Below are positions 25,224 through 34,041 of a stretch of DNA of 64,000 bases, one piece after another. Position numbers and translations under genes: made by a program. Source of the DNA: Roseateles toxinivorans (lineage in GTDB: Bacteria; Pseudomonadota; Gammaproteobacteria; Burkholderiales; Burkholderiaceae_C); NCBI RefSeq assembly GCF_004362525.1, contig NZ_SNXS01000011.1, positions 60,866-124,865 of the forward strand, in the 5' to 3' direction. How positions within the stretch are numbered: position 1 is the first letter of the stretch; each line of letters opens with the position of its first letter. The notes beneath the pieces were generated by a model. The model saw only the letters and a list, made by a program, of their open reading frames with translations, made no database searches and had not been told where the DNA came from.

Positions 25224-26994
25224 CAATCGCTGGGCAAGAATTGCAGGACTGGCCCTGCTGCTGGGGCTGAGTGCCTGCGGCGGCGGTGGCGGCGGCGACG
25301 CGACTCCGCCGCCCGACGTGCCCACCCCCACCGTCCCGGGCACCCTGGCCGACCCGACCAGCTACTCCTCCAGCGCCAGCGCCTCGCTGGCCTCGGCCGT
25401 CGAGGCGGCGGCCACCAGCACGCACAGCATCACCCTGAACGGCACGGCCATCGCCTACACCGCCAAGGCCGGCCACCTGACGGCCAAGGCGCCCGGCACC
25501 GGCCAGGACCAGGCCTCCTTCTTCTACGTCGCCTACACCGCCGACAACCAGCCGGCCGCCACCCGGCCCATCACCTTCTTCTACAACGGCGGCCCCGGCT
25601 CGGCCAGCGTCTGGCTGCATCTGGGCTCCTACGGCCCCAAGCGCCTGGCCACCGGCATGCCGTCCACGTCCCTGCCGCGGCCCTTCGCCCTGGTGGACAA
25701 CGCCGAAAGCCTGCTCGACACCAGCGATCTGGTCTTCGTCAACGCGGTCGGCAGCGGGCTGTCGCAGGCCATCGCGCCGTTCAGCAACCGCAGCTTCTGG
25801 GGCGTCGATGCCGATGCGGCCGTGTTCCGCGACTTCGTGCAGCGCTACATCACCGTCTACGCACGCCAGGCCTCGCCCAAATACCTGTTCGGCGAGTCCT
25901 ACGGCGGGCCGCGCACCGCCGTGCTCGCCTCACTGCTGGAAGGCGCCGGTGTGCAGCTCACGGGCCTGGTGCTGCAAGCGCCTGCGATGGACTACAACAG
26001 CAATTGCGGCGTCACGGGCCAGGCCACCATCAGCTGTGGCGGCTATCTGCCCAGTTATGCGGCCACCGGTCAGCACTACCAGCTGGCCCGTCCCCTGCCT
26101 ACCGACCTCGGCGCCTACATGACGCAGATGCGTGACTTCACCGCCAGCCGCTACACCCCTGCGGTGAATGCTCTGCTGCAGGGCAACGCCGTGCCCGCCG
26201 AGCTGCCGCCGCTGCTCAGCGACTACACCGGCCTGGCCCTCAATCATTGGCAGAGCAGCTTCAATATGCAGCCGGGCCCGTACCGCAGCCAGCTGATGCC
26301 CGGCACCGTGATAGGCCGCTATGACGCCCGCGTGTCCGCGCCAGTGGGCAGCGCGCTGGCCAGCGAGGGCGATCCGTCGAGCACCGTCATCGGCGCCTCC
26401 TTCTCGAGCGCCATCGCCAACTATCTGCGCGAGAACCTGCGCTACAGCAATGGCTCGACCTATGTGCTGCTGAGCGACGCGATCGAGAGCTGGGACTTCC
26501 GCCATGCCGGCAAGAGCCTGCCCGACAGCATCCCCGACCTCGGCGCCGCGCTGGCGCTGAACCCGCGGCTGCGCGTGCTGGCGCTGAACGGCTATCACGA
26601 TCTGGCCACGCCGTTCTATCAGACCGAGCAAGACCTGGCACGGCTGAACCTGCCCGGCCGCGTGCTGGTGCGCAACTATGCCGGCGGCCATATGACCTAT
26701 CTGGACGATGCGGCACGGGTGGCCAGCAAGGCCGATCTGGTGGCGTTCTACCGCGGCACCTTGGCGGTGGCCCAGGCGGCTGGCAAGGGCCCAACAGTGC
26801 GCGCGCAGGCCGCTCCCGCGCTTGCCGCCGCCGGCCCCGTCACCGCGCCCCCGCCCGACGCACTGCAGACGCCGCTGCGCGATCCCTGGGTGCCGCCGGC
26901 GCTGCGCCCACTCGTGCCGCCACCACCGCCCAGTCAGGGCCAGGCCCTGCAGCGGGAGATAGCCGCGCGTTTGCATAAGCTGCGCGAGCGCTGA
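25204..26994 (+). CDS. S10 serine carboxypeptidase-like lipoprotein
   Basis: A 596-residue peptidase S10 homologue. Residues 1-25 are a lipoprotein signal (AGLALLLGLSAC, lipidated C25) followed by a glycine and proline-rich spacer. The oxyanion segment FFYNGGPGSAS lies at 125-135. The catalytic triad is S232 in FGESYGGPRT, D466 in LNGYHDLATP and H496 in AGGHMTYLDD. It would trim C-terminal residues from peptides at the cell envelope. The C-terminal 90 residues are alanine and proline-rich. The start at 25204 overlaps the SDR stop; an in-frame GTG at 25186 is also possible. Confidence 0.92.
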   Translation: MVGAASDNRWARIAGLALLLGLSACGGGGGGDATPPPDVPTPTVPGTLADPTSYSSSASASLASAVEAAATSTHSITLNGTAIAYTAKAGHLTAKAPGTGQDQASFFYVAYTADNQPAATRPITFFYNGGPGSASVWLHLGSYGPKRLATGMPSTSLPRPFALVDNAESLLDTSDLVFVNAVGSGLSQAIAPFSNRSFWGVDADAAVFRDFVQRYITVYARQASPKYLFGESYGGPRTAVLASLLEGAGVQLTGLVLQAPAMDYNSNCGVTGQATISCGGYLPSYAATGQHYQLARPLPTDLGAYMTQMRDFTASRYTPAVNALLQGNAVPAELPPLLSDYTGLALNHWQSSFNMQPGPYRSQLMPGTVIGRYDARVSAPVGSALASEGDPSSTVIGASFSSAIANYLRENLRYSNGSTYVLLSDAIESWDFRHAGKSLPDSIPDLGAALALNPRLRVLALNGYHDLATPFYQTEQDLARLNLPGRVLVRNYAGGHMTYLDDAARVASKADLVAFYRGTLAVAQAAGKGPTVRAQAAPALAAAGPVTAPPPDALQTPLRDPWVPPALRPLVPPPPPSQGQALQREIAARLHKLRER

Positions 26995-26999
26995 GCGCA

Positions 27000-29090
27000 G
27001 TGGACCCGGCCCGCGACCGCTTCACGCTCGGCGAATGGACGGTTGACGCCGCCGGCAACCGCCTGCTGCGCGGTGATGAGCAGCGGCCGCTGCGTCACAA
27101 GGCCATGGCCCTGCTGGTGCTGCTGGCCCGCCATGCCGGCGAGACGGTCAGCCGCGACGAGATCGTCGACACCATCTGGGACGGCAACCAGTTCGTTGCG
27201 CCCAAGGCCATCAACACCGCCATCTGGACCATACGCCAGGCCCTGGGCGACGACCCCGAGGCGCCGCGCTATGTGGAGACGGTGGCCAAGAAGGGCTACC
27301 GGCTGATTGCCCATGTTGCCCCTGTCGCCCAGGTCGCCCCGGTGGGTGCCGTGGCGCCCGCAGCCGAGCCCGCTGCAAATCAAGCAACGGCGCCCACCCG
27401 TCGCCTGCTGCTGCCCTTGCTCGCCACCGCCCTGATCAGCTCGGCCCTGGCCTGGGCCTGGCTGCTGCGCACACCGCCGCCGCCTGAAGCGGCGCTGGCC
27501 ACCGCTACGCCGCTGACGCAGAACCCCGGCCTCGAATACCTGGGCCAGCTCTCGCCCGACGGCCGGCTGCTGGCCTTTGGCTGGTGGCAGGGCCAGGGCG
27601 CGGGCCGGCTGTATCTGCGCGCCGCCGGTGATTTGAATGCCACGCCACAGGCCATCAGTGGCGAGGCCGGCGAGGTGCAGGGTCTGGCCTGGTCACCCGA
27701 CGGCCAGGCCATCGCCTATGTGGCCTCGCCCGGCGGCGGGCAATGCACGCTGTGGATCTATCAGCTGCAGGAACGCAGCCAGCGCGAGCTGGCGCGCTGC
27801 ACGCCGATGTTCACGCCCACCGTCGACTGGTCGCCCGATGGTCGCTGGATCGCCTTCAGCGCCACGGCCGAAGGCGCCGGCGGCCTGTTCCTGATCGCCC
27901 CGGACGGCACCGGCCTGCGGCGCCTGAGCACCGCCCCGCCGGCGGCCATGCCCGATCACCAGCCGGCCTGGTCGCCCGACGGCCAGCGCCTGGCCTTCGC
28001 CAGGCAGGATCCGGCCGACGGCACACGCGACCTATACGAGATCACCCTCGATGGCAAGCTCGAGCGCCTGTCCCATCTGAAGCTGTACTGGCTGCACGGC
28101 CTGAGCTACACCGCCGCAGGGCGGGATCTGATCTTCTCCACCACCCGGCAGGACACCCGGGTGCTGCTGCGCTGGGACCGCGCCAGCGCCAAGGCCCTGC
28201 CCCTGGGGCTGGAAGGCAGCGCGCCCAAGCGCAGCGCGGACGGCCGCATCGTCTATGCGCTGCTGCGCGCCCATGTCAGCATCGCCCGCCTGGCCTGGGG
28301 CGACGGCAGGCCCGAGCGCAACATCAGCTCGGTGGCCAATGACCGCGCGCCCGATGTCAGTGGCGAGACCACCGTTTTCGTGTCACGCCGGTCCGGCCAG
28401 TCCGAACTGTGGCAGGCCGATGGCAGCGGCGGCGAGGCCCGCCGGCTGACCCGGCTCGAGGGGGTGGCCGCGGCGCCGGCCCTGTCGCCGCGCGGCGACC
28501 AGGTGGCTTTTCTGGGCAGCTGCGGGCCCGGCAAGCGCTTCGGCCTGTGCGTTCTGAACCCGGCGGACGGGCGGGTGCAGGCGCTGTCGGCCGACGCCGC
28601 CACCTACGGCCGGCCCGGCTGGCACCCCACCGCCAACGAGATCTGGGTGCCCAGTGATCGCGGCGGCAGCTGGCAGCTCTGGCGCTTTGCCGCCGATGGC
28701 AGCCGGCCGCCGGTCGTGGCACCCACCGACGCGCCACCGGGTCGCGCGATGCAGTGGGCACCCGACGGCAGCGCCCTGGTCTATCAGCAGCGCTTCGGCG
28801 GCCCGCTGCGGCACCGCGCCGTCGATGGTCGCGAGCGCCAGCTCGACATCCTGCTGCCCGGGGAGACCCTGGTCGACTGGCGCCTGGGACCGCGCGGCCT
28901 GGTGGTGCTGGCCCGTGGCAGCCGCGAGCGCTTCCGCCTGATCGATATGACCAGCGGCCGGCAGGAGCAGCTGAGCGTCCACGCGCTGGGCACCTTCCCC
29001 GAGCTGGCCAGCTTCGCGCTGGCCGCCGACGGCAGCGCGCTGGTGGAGATTTCCAACACCGCCGTGGCCGATCTGATGCAGATGCGCTGA
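27000..29090 (+). CDS. Membrane-bound winged-helix regulator with TolB-like beta-propeller (CadC/ToxR-type architecture)
   Basis: A 696-residue one-component sensor. Residues 6-100 form an OmpR/PhoB-type winged helix (FTLGEWTVDAAGNRLLRGDE, INTAIWTIRQALGDDP, VAKKGYRLIA). One membrane helix follows at about 138-157 (LLLPLLATALISSALAWAWLL). The periplasmic part is a WD40/PD40 beta-propeller with repeated W-SPDG-WIAFS-type blades (LAWSPDGQAIAYVA, WSPDGRWIAFSA, WSPDGQRLAFAR). Such proteins sense an envelope signal and bind DNA directly. It starts with GTG 5 bases after the S10 peptidase stop, so it probably senses or regulates peptidase-related functions. Confidence 0.92.
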   Translation: MDPARDRFTLGEWTVDAAGNRLLRGDEQRPLRHKAMALLVLLARHAGETVSRDEIVDTIWDGNQFVAPKAINTAIWTIRQALGDDPEAPRYVETVAKKGYRLIAHVAPVAQVAPVGAVAPAAEPAANQATAPTRRLLLPLLATALISSALAWAWLLRTPPPPEAALATATPLTQNPGLEYLGQLSPDGRLLAFGWWQGQGAGRLYLRAAGDLNATPQAISGEAGEVQGLAWSPDGQAIAYVASPGGGQCTLWIYQLQERSQRELARCTPMFTPTVDWSPDGRWIAFSATAEGAGGLFLIAPDGTGLRRLSTAPPAAMPDHQPAWSPDGQRLAFARQDPADGTRDLYEITLDGKLERLSHLKLYWLHGLSYTAAGRDLIFSTTRQDTRVLLRWDRASAKALPLGLEGSAPKRSADGRIVYALLRAHVSIARLAWGDGRPERNISSVANDRAPDVSGETTVFVSRRSGQSELWQADGSGGEARRLTRLEGVAAAPALSPRGDQVAFLGSCGPGKRFGLCVLNPADGRVQALSADAATYGRPGWHPTANEIWVPSDRGGSWQLWRFAADGSRPPVVAPTDAPPGRAMQWAPDGSALVYQQRFGGPLRHRAVDGRERQLDILLPGETLVDWRLGPRGLVVLARGSRERFRLIDMTSGRQEQLSVHALGTFPELASFALAADGSALVEISNTAVADLMQMR

Positions 29091-29164
29091 GTTTTCCGCC
29101 GTTCGCAAGTGCTTGTCACGCAACGATAAATATCTTTTGGATGGGGTTTGGATCGGGTTTGGCA

Positions 29165-29185
29165 GCGGCCCGTCTTGCGGGCCGC
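29165..29185. promoter_or_regulatory. Strong hairpin in the kelch gene leader
   Basis: GCGGCCCG (29165-29172) and CGGGCCGC (29178-29185) form a perfect 8-bp stem with a TCTTG loop. No T-run follows, so it is not a standard terminator. It lies 75 bases after the regulator stop and 57 bases before the kelch start. Confidence 0.4.
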
Positions 29186-29242
29186 ACGCAGCCTGGGCCT
29201 ACTGGGGTGGCATCGCACCGGTGCACCCATTCAGGAGACTCC

Positions 29243-30322
29243 ATGCAAAGAAGAACAGCAACCTCCGGCGCCCTGCTCATGTGGCTGTTGAGCGCCTGCG
29301 GCGGTGGCGGCAGCGGCGCCGAGGCCGCAGCACCTGCACCTTCACCGGCCCCATCGCCAGCCCCCTCTCCGGCGCCAGCTCCAGCTCCGGCTCCCGCTCC
29401 TTCGCCGGCTCCCGCCCCGGCTCCGGCTCCGGCTCCTGCGCCAGCCCTTCCGGCCGGCTGGACCAAACTGGCCGACATGCCCTCGGGCGTCGCCAAGTTC
29501 GGCGTGGCCGCGCTGGGCGGCAAGATCTATGTCGTCGGCGGCTACGACACCCGCCGCACGGTGATGGTCTATGACATCGCCGCCAACAGCTGGGCCAGCG
29601 GCCCGGCCCTGCCACGCGGCACCGACAATGTCGCCGCCCTGGCCACCGCCGACCGGCTGTATGCGATGGGCGGAGAAGCCAGCACCGCTTTCCAGGTATT
29701 TGACCCCGCCAGCGGCCAGTGGAGCGCCGGCCCCATCCTGCCACGCATCAGCTTCGCCTCCGCCGCCGCTGCGTCAGGCGGACGCCTGCATCTGGTCGGC
29801 GGCTGGAATTACAGCAACAGCGCCAGCGCCTCGGTGGCCAGCCACTCGGTGTTCGACCCCGCCAGCCAGGGCTGGAGCAGCGCCGCGGCGCTGTCCACGC
29901 CGCGCAATGCCGCAGGAGCCGCCGCCATCGACGACCGCGTCTACGTGGTCGGCGGCCGGGCGCCTGGCATACGGGCGGCCGACCAGCAAAGCCTGGCCAG
30001 TGTCGAGGTCTACACCGCCGCCACCGATCAATGGGCGGCCGGTGCGCCACTGCCCACCGCCCGTGGCAGCCTGGCCGTGGTGGCGCTGGGCGGGAGGCTG
30101 TATGCGCTGGGCGGTGAATCGACACCTGGCACCGTCAGCGATGCGGTCGAGCGCTACGACCCCGCCACCCAGGCCTGGACCGCCCTGCCGGCCATGCCCT
30201 ACCGCAGCCATGGCCTGGGGGCCGTGGTGGTCGGCGATGCGATCTATGTGATGGGCGGCTTTGGCGGCGCCTCGGACGCGGTGGGCAGCGAGTCGATGGC
30301 GCTCTACCGCTACCAGCCATGA
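29243..30322 (+). CDS. Kelch-repeat lipoprotein with Ala-Pro linker
   Basis: A 359-residue surface lipoprotein. The signal ends LLMWLLSAC with lipidated C19. Residues about 28-68 are a low-complexity linker of PAPSPAP and APAPAP units. From about residue 70 a kelch beta-propeller follows, with repeats such as GKIYVVGGYDTRRTVMVYDI, RLYAMGGEAS, RVYVVGGRAPG, RLYALGGES and AIYVMGGFGG. Kelch propellers bind proteins or sugars; the partner is unknown. AGGAGA lies 4 bases before the ATG at 29243. It follows the propeller-type regulator and precedes another lipoprotein gene. Confidence 0.92.
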   Translation: MQRRTATSGALLMWLLSACGGGGSGAEAAAPAPSPAPSPAPSPAPAPAPAPAPSPAPAPAPAPAPAPALPAGWTKLADMPSGVAKFGVAALGGKIYVVGGYDTRRTVMVYDIAANSWASGPALPRGTDNVAALATADRLYAMGGEASTAFQVFDPASGQWSAGPILPRISFASAAAASGGRLHLVGGWNYSNSASASVASHSVFDPASQGWSSAAALSTPRNAAGAAAIDDRVYVVGGRAPGIRAADQQSLASVEVYTAATDQWAAGAPLPTARGSLAVVALGGRLYALGGESTPGTVSDAVERYDPATQAWTALPAMPYRSHGLGAVVVGDAIYVMGGFGGASDAVGSESMALYRYQP

Positions 30323-30383
30323 GCACCCGCCCGGCCGTTCCGAAGGGGGCTCGCACCGGAGTGCGAAGCACGGAGGTTACCCA

Positions 30384-31226
30384 ATGAGCGCCCAGTCCGT
30401 GCTGGTCGCGGCCGCAGCCCTGCTGTTGACGGCCTGCGGCGGCGGCTCGCTTGACCGCGAAATGGAGCTCCAGCCGCCACCGGTGGCGCCCGCGGCCGAC
30501 GTCACCGTGCTGATGATGGGGAACAGCCACACCACGGTGAACCAGCTGCCCCAGCAGCTGGAGGCGCTGCTGCGCGCCGGGCTGCCCGGCAAGTCGGTGG
30601 CCGTGGCGGTGGCGCCAGGCTGGCTGTTTCTCGACGAGCGGCTGGCCGACAGTCAAAGCCTGGCCCTGCTGCGCAGCCGCGAATGGACGGCGGTGGTGCT
30701 GCAGGCGCAGAAGTACAGCACCACCGGCATGTACCAGTACTCCACCGCCGGGGCCGAGGCGCTGGTGCGCGAGGCCCGCAAGGCGGGGGCACTGCCGGTG
30801 CTGTTCCCCGAATGGCCGCGCCGCGGCGTGGCCGAGACCGACACGATCTACGATCTGCATGTCTCGATCGCCCGCCAGCAGCCGGCCTGCGTGGCCCCGA
30901 TCGGCCAGGCCTGGGATCTGGCCCGGGAGCGCATGCCGGCGCTGACCCTGCATGCCGCCGATGGCAACCACTCGGCCTTGGCCGGAGCCCATCTTGCCGC
31001 GCTGATGCTGTATGCCACGCTCACCGGCACCTCGCCGCTGGGTCTGCCCGTGATAGACATCGGGGGCGACGGCGTCACGCAGACCCAGCTGCGCCAGGTG
31101 GCGGCCGAAGCGGCGCAGGCCTATCCGCCGCGCCGGCACTGCCCGGCCGACAAGGCCCCAGCCGCGCAGGGTCTTGCGGCGGGCAACACAATGGGCGCGA
31201 CACCACCCTCAGCCCTGAGCCAATGA
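30384..31226 (+). CDS. SGNH-hydrolase-like lipoprotein
   Basis: A 280-residue lipoprotein: signal LVAAAALLLTAC with lipidated C18. An SGNH-type esterase fold is suggested by VLMMGNSHTTVN with nucleophile S48, and by DGNHSALAGAHLAA with D193 and H196 as the other triad residues. It may deacylate a surface polysaccharide or lipid, which is inferred from the fold. GGAGG lies 7 bases before the ATG at 30384, so earlier in-frame codons are rejected. A small hairpin (CGCAC 30352-30356 with GTGCG 30361-30365) lies just upstream. Its stop overlaps the next ATG as ATGA. Confidence 0.8.
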   Translation: MSAQSVLVAAAALLLTACGGGSLDREMELQPPPVAPAADVTVLMMGNSHTTVNQLPQQLEALLRAGLPGKSVAVAVAPGWLFLDERLADSQSLALLRSREWTAVVLQAQKYSTTGMYQYSTAGAEALVREARKAGALPVLFPEWPRRGVAETDTIYDLHVSIARQQPACVAPIGQAWDLARERMPALTLHAADGNHSALAGAHLAALMLYATLTGTSPLGLPVIDIGGDGVTQTQLRQVAAEAAQAYPPRRHCPADKAPAAQGLAAGNTMGATPPSALSQ

Positions 31227-31936
31227 CCGATCTGTCCGCCTTCCCCATCACCCAGAAATGGCCCGCGCAGCACCCCGAACGCCTCCAGCTCTACTCGCTG
31301 CCCACGCCCAATGGCGTCAAGGTCTCCATCCTGCTGGAAGAGACCGGCCTGGCCTATGAGCCCCATCTGGTGCGCTTCGACACCAATGACCAGCTGACGC
31401 CCGAGTTCCTGTCGCTGAACCCGAACAACAAGATTCCGGCCATCCTCGACCCGCAGGGCCCGGGCGGCAAGCCGCTGGCCCTGTTCGAGTCGGGCGCCAT
31501 ACTGATCTACCTGGCAGAGAAGTCGGGTCAGTTCCTGCCGGCCGATCCGGCGCGGCGCTACGAGACGCTGCAGTGGCTGATGTTCCAGATGGGCGGCGTG
31601 GGCCCGATGTTCGGGCAGCTCGGCTTCTTCCACAAGTTCGCCGGCAAGGAATACGAGGACAAGCGCCCCCGCGACCGGTATGTGGCCGAGTCACGCCGCC
31701 TGCTCGCGGTGCTGAACCAGCGCCTGACCGGTCGTGCCTGGATCATGGGCGACGACTACACCATCGCCGACATCGCCATCCTGCCCTGGGTCAACAACCT
31801 GATCGGCTTCTATGGCGCCGGCGATCTGGTCGGCTACAAGGACTTCCCCGAGCTGGCCCGCGTGGTGCAGGCCTTCCTGGCCCGGCCGGCGGTGCAGCGG
31901 GGCCTGGGCATTCCGGCGCGGCCGGCGGGCGCCTGA
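31223..31936 (+). CDS. Glutathione S-transferase, disulfide-bond oxidoreductase (YfcG/nu) type
   Basis: A 237-residue GST of the YfcG/YghU group. The N-terminal domain reads LQLYSLPTPNGVKVSILLEE, with the TPN motif that replaces a catalytic Ser/Tyr/Cys in nu-class enzymes. PNNKIPAILDP gives the cis-proline and LALFESGAILIYLAEK the glutathione ES pair. The C-terminal domain has DDYTIADIAILPWV. These enzymes have disulfide-reductase and peroxidase activity. It is coupled to the preceding lipoprotein gene by ATGA and ends 5 bases from the convergent subtilase. Confidence 0.94.
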   Translation: MTDLSAFPITQKWPAQHPERLQLYSLPTPNGVKVSILLEETGLAYEPHLVRFDTNDQLTPEFLSLNPNNKIPAILDPQGPGGKPLALFESGAILIYLAEKSGQFLPADPARRYETLQWLMFQMGGVGPMFGQLGFFHKFAGKEYEDKRPRDRYVAESRRLLAVLNQRLTGRAWIMGDDYTIADIAILPWVNNLIGFYGAGDLVGYKDFPELARVVQAFLARPAVQRGLGIPARPAGA

Positions 31937-31941
31937 TCCGC

Positions 31942-34041
31942 TCACACTTCGATACGCCCCCGACGCTGATCACCCTGAGGTGATTGGACAAGCTCATCAC
32001 GGATCTGGGCGAGCGTCGCACCTGCCGCCATGCGATTGGCCAGCCAGCGCGCCGCCTGCGGCGCAGCGACACTGGTGCCGTTCATACGCACGACGGTGCC
32101 GCCGCAATTGCCGCTGACGCGGATGCCTGCCATCGGCCGCAGTTCGTCGGCCACGGCGGAAAACTCGGGGCCCGGCTGGTCCGCCGCTGCCGCAGAGCTG
32201 TAAGGGCTGACGCCAGTACGCCCCTCGGTGCCCGACACCGAGAGTGCGCCGACCCGGAATACCTCGGCACCGGTGGCGATGTTGTTCAGCGTGTTGTCAT
32301 CACTCAAGCTTGCGGCATCGGGATCATCGCCGTCCAGAAGCCGAGCCGCCTGCGAGCGGCGGGCCGCGCCCGCCACCACATCGCGTTCAACCCAAGCCTG
32401 CACACGCAATTGCCTTTGACTTCGGTTGCTCACCTCGACCGTCCAGATACCGGACGGCCCTTCAACGCGTGTCGTGCTCATCTGCGTGGCCACCACTACC
32501 AGCAGGGCCATGCTGCGCCGTTGGCTCTGCGCCACCCGCGGAAAACACAACAGGCCGGCTCGGGTGTCCTCAGGCGCTGCGGAATCGAAGGCTATGCCGG
32601 GGAACTGCTTGACCTCCAAAATCTGCCCATGCGGCGAAACGGCACGAATCTGGACGTCATCGCGCCTCAGGAACTGTTCGTCCCGTGCCTCTTTGTCGAG
32701 GTCCTCGAACCAGATCTCCAGATAGGTTTCGATCGGCTTATTGGGCGGCACATACAGGCGCAGCAGTGCCCTGCCACCCGGCCCCGGCAATTCGTGCACG
32801 GCATGGCGGCCGCTCGGCAAGCGCGCAAGCCCATCGGCGTCCTCACTGTCGCGGCCCGTTCCATGAGAATTGCCTGCCGCCAGCACAATCGCCATGCGCC
32901 CATGCGCCTGAGCCAGCTCAGCCATCGCGGTTTCGAGCAAGGCCGTGCCGTCATGAGCGCCAACCATGCTGCCGTAGCTAAGATTGACTACCAACGGCAG
33001 CGGCGCCTGCTGCTCGCCCTGGGCCATTTCGGCCGAGACAGCAGCCAAGTACCGTAGGCCGTCGAGCGCACGCACGACCATCCAGCGTGCTCCGGCGAGA
33101 TTGATCTGCTCACGGGGAAACTGCACCACGGCAAGCGGCAACTCGGAGGCAGCGTCGTTGCCGGAGGCTTGCGCCGTCTGCAACCCGGGTCGATCAGCGC
33201 TGATGCACGTTGCAGTCGAATGGCTTGGTAGCAGGGCCTGCCGTCCAGCCATCAGCGTGATCACCGCCGCTGCATGCGATCCACGAGAGGGCAGTCGGCG
33301 CTGCAAGGAGGCTGGGTCCTCATACAGAGCCTCCTCGTCGATGCCATGACCGTCGCTGTGCCGCCGCAACAGGCTGTTCAAGTGAACCTGACGTCGCTCC
33401 CGACCATAGTCCAGGTCCTCAGGAGACGGGTCCTCGGTATTGACGGCGACCAAGGTCTGATCCCACAAGGCCACCACCCGAGTCTGATTCCTGCCCGAGA
33501 TCAGCGACGGGTGCCCGAAAGGGCAGCCATCTTCCAGAACACCGAGCAACACCTTCACGGGCGGGCCAGCGGCACCCGCCCCTGATTGCTTGCCAGCGGG
33601 GGGGTTGGGGAGGACGCTTGGCGCCACGGCCACTTTGGGGCGTGGGAAGCCAATCTGAATACGCCTCACCCCGTCCAAAAACACCAGGTCCGCGACCGCA
33701 AGGGCCACCACACCCAAGTTGCCGCCCTTCGTCGGCAGGCGAACTGTGATGTGCTTGGCGATGCGACTTGAGCCCGGCATGGGCAGAAGATAGATGTCGG
33801 GTATCTCGGTGGGCCCAGCCGTCAAGCCCATGAGCCACCGCTGGGTTTCGGCGCTCATCGGATGATCCAACTCAATGAGAAAATCCAGAAACTCCGGCTC
33901 CCTGCCGGCACGCCCGAACTGCCGGAAGTTGGTCTGCAATGTCCACACCGTGTAAGGGTCGACATGCCTGGACACCGCCGCAGTCAGCCAGGCATCGAAC
34001 ACCAGTCCGCCATCGGGCGCGACAAAGCCGCGGGCAACCAT
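31942..34041 (-). CDS. Subtilisin-like (S8) serine peptidase without signal peptide
   Basis: A 699-residue S8 homologue with every catalytic residue: D171 in GVLEDGCPFGHPSL, H256 in SRGSHAAAVITLMAG, oxyanion N391 in VLAAGNSHG and S657 in MNGTSVAAPQAA. The motifs are diverged from standard subtilases (GSH for GTH). The first 160 residues are a separate domain of unknown kind; an insert of about 180 residues lies between N391 and S657 and looks beta-rich. There is no signal peptide, so it appears cytoplasmic or exported by another route. The start at 34041 overlaps the haloperoxidase stop as TGATG; a GTG at 34071 is possible. It ends the cyclase-haloperoxidase-subtilase cluster. Confidence 0.88.
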   Translation of the reverse strand: MVARGFVAPDGGLVFDAWLTAAVSRHVDPYTVWTLQTNFRQFGRAGREPEFLDFLIELDHPMSAETQRWLMGLTAGPTEIPDIYLLPMPGSSRIAKHITVRLPTKGGNLGVVALAVADLVFLDGVRRIQIGFPRPKVAVAPSVLPNPPAGKQSGAGAAGPPVKVLLGVLEDGCPFGHPSLISGRNQTRVVALWDQTLVAVNTEDPSPEDLDYGRERRQVHLNSLLRRHSDGHGIDEEALYEDPASLQRRLPSRGSHAAAVITLMAGRQALLPSHSTATCISADRPGLQTAQASGNDAASELPLAVVQFPREQINLAGARWMVVRALDGLRYLAAVSAEMAQGEQQAPLPLVVNLSYGSMVGAHDGTALLETAMAELAQAHGRMAIVLAAGNSHGTGRDSEDADGLARLPSGRHAVHELPGPGGRALLRLYVPPNKPIETYLEIWFEDLDKEARDEQFLRRDDVQIRAVSPHGQILEVKQFPGIAFDSAAPEDTRAGLLCFPRVAQSQRRSMALLVVVATQMSTTRVEGPSGIWTVEVSNRSQRQLRVQAWVERDVVAGAARRSQAARLLDGDDPDAASLSDDNTLNNIATGAEVFRVGALSVSGTEGRTGVSPYSSAAAADQPGPEFSAVADELRPMAGIRVSGNCGGTVVRMNGTSVAAPQAARWLANRMAAGATLAQIRDELVQSPQGDQRRGRIEV

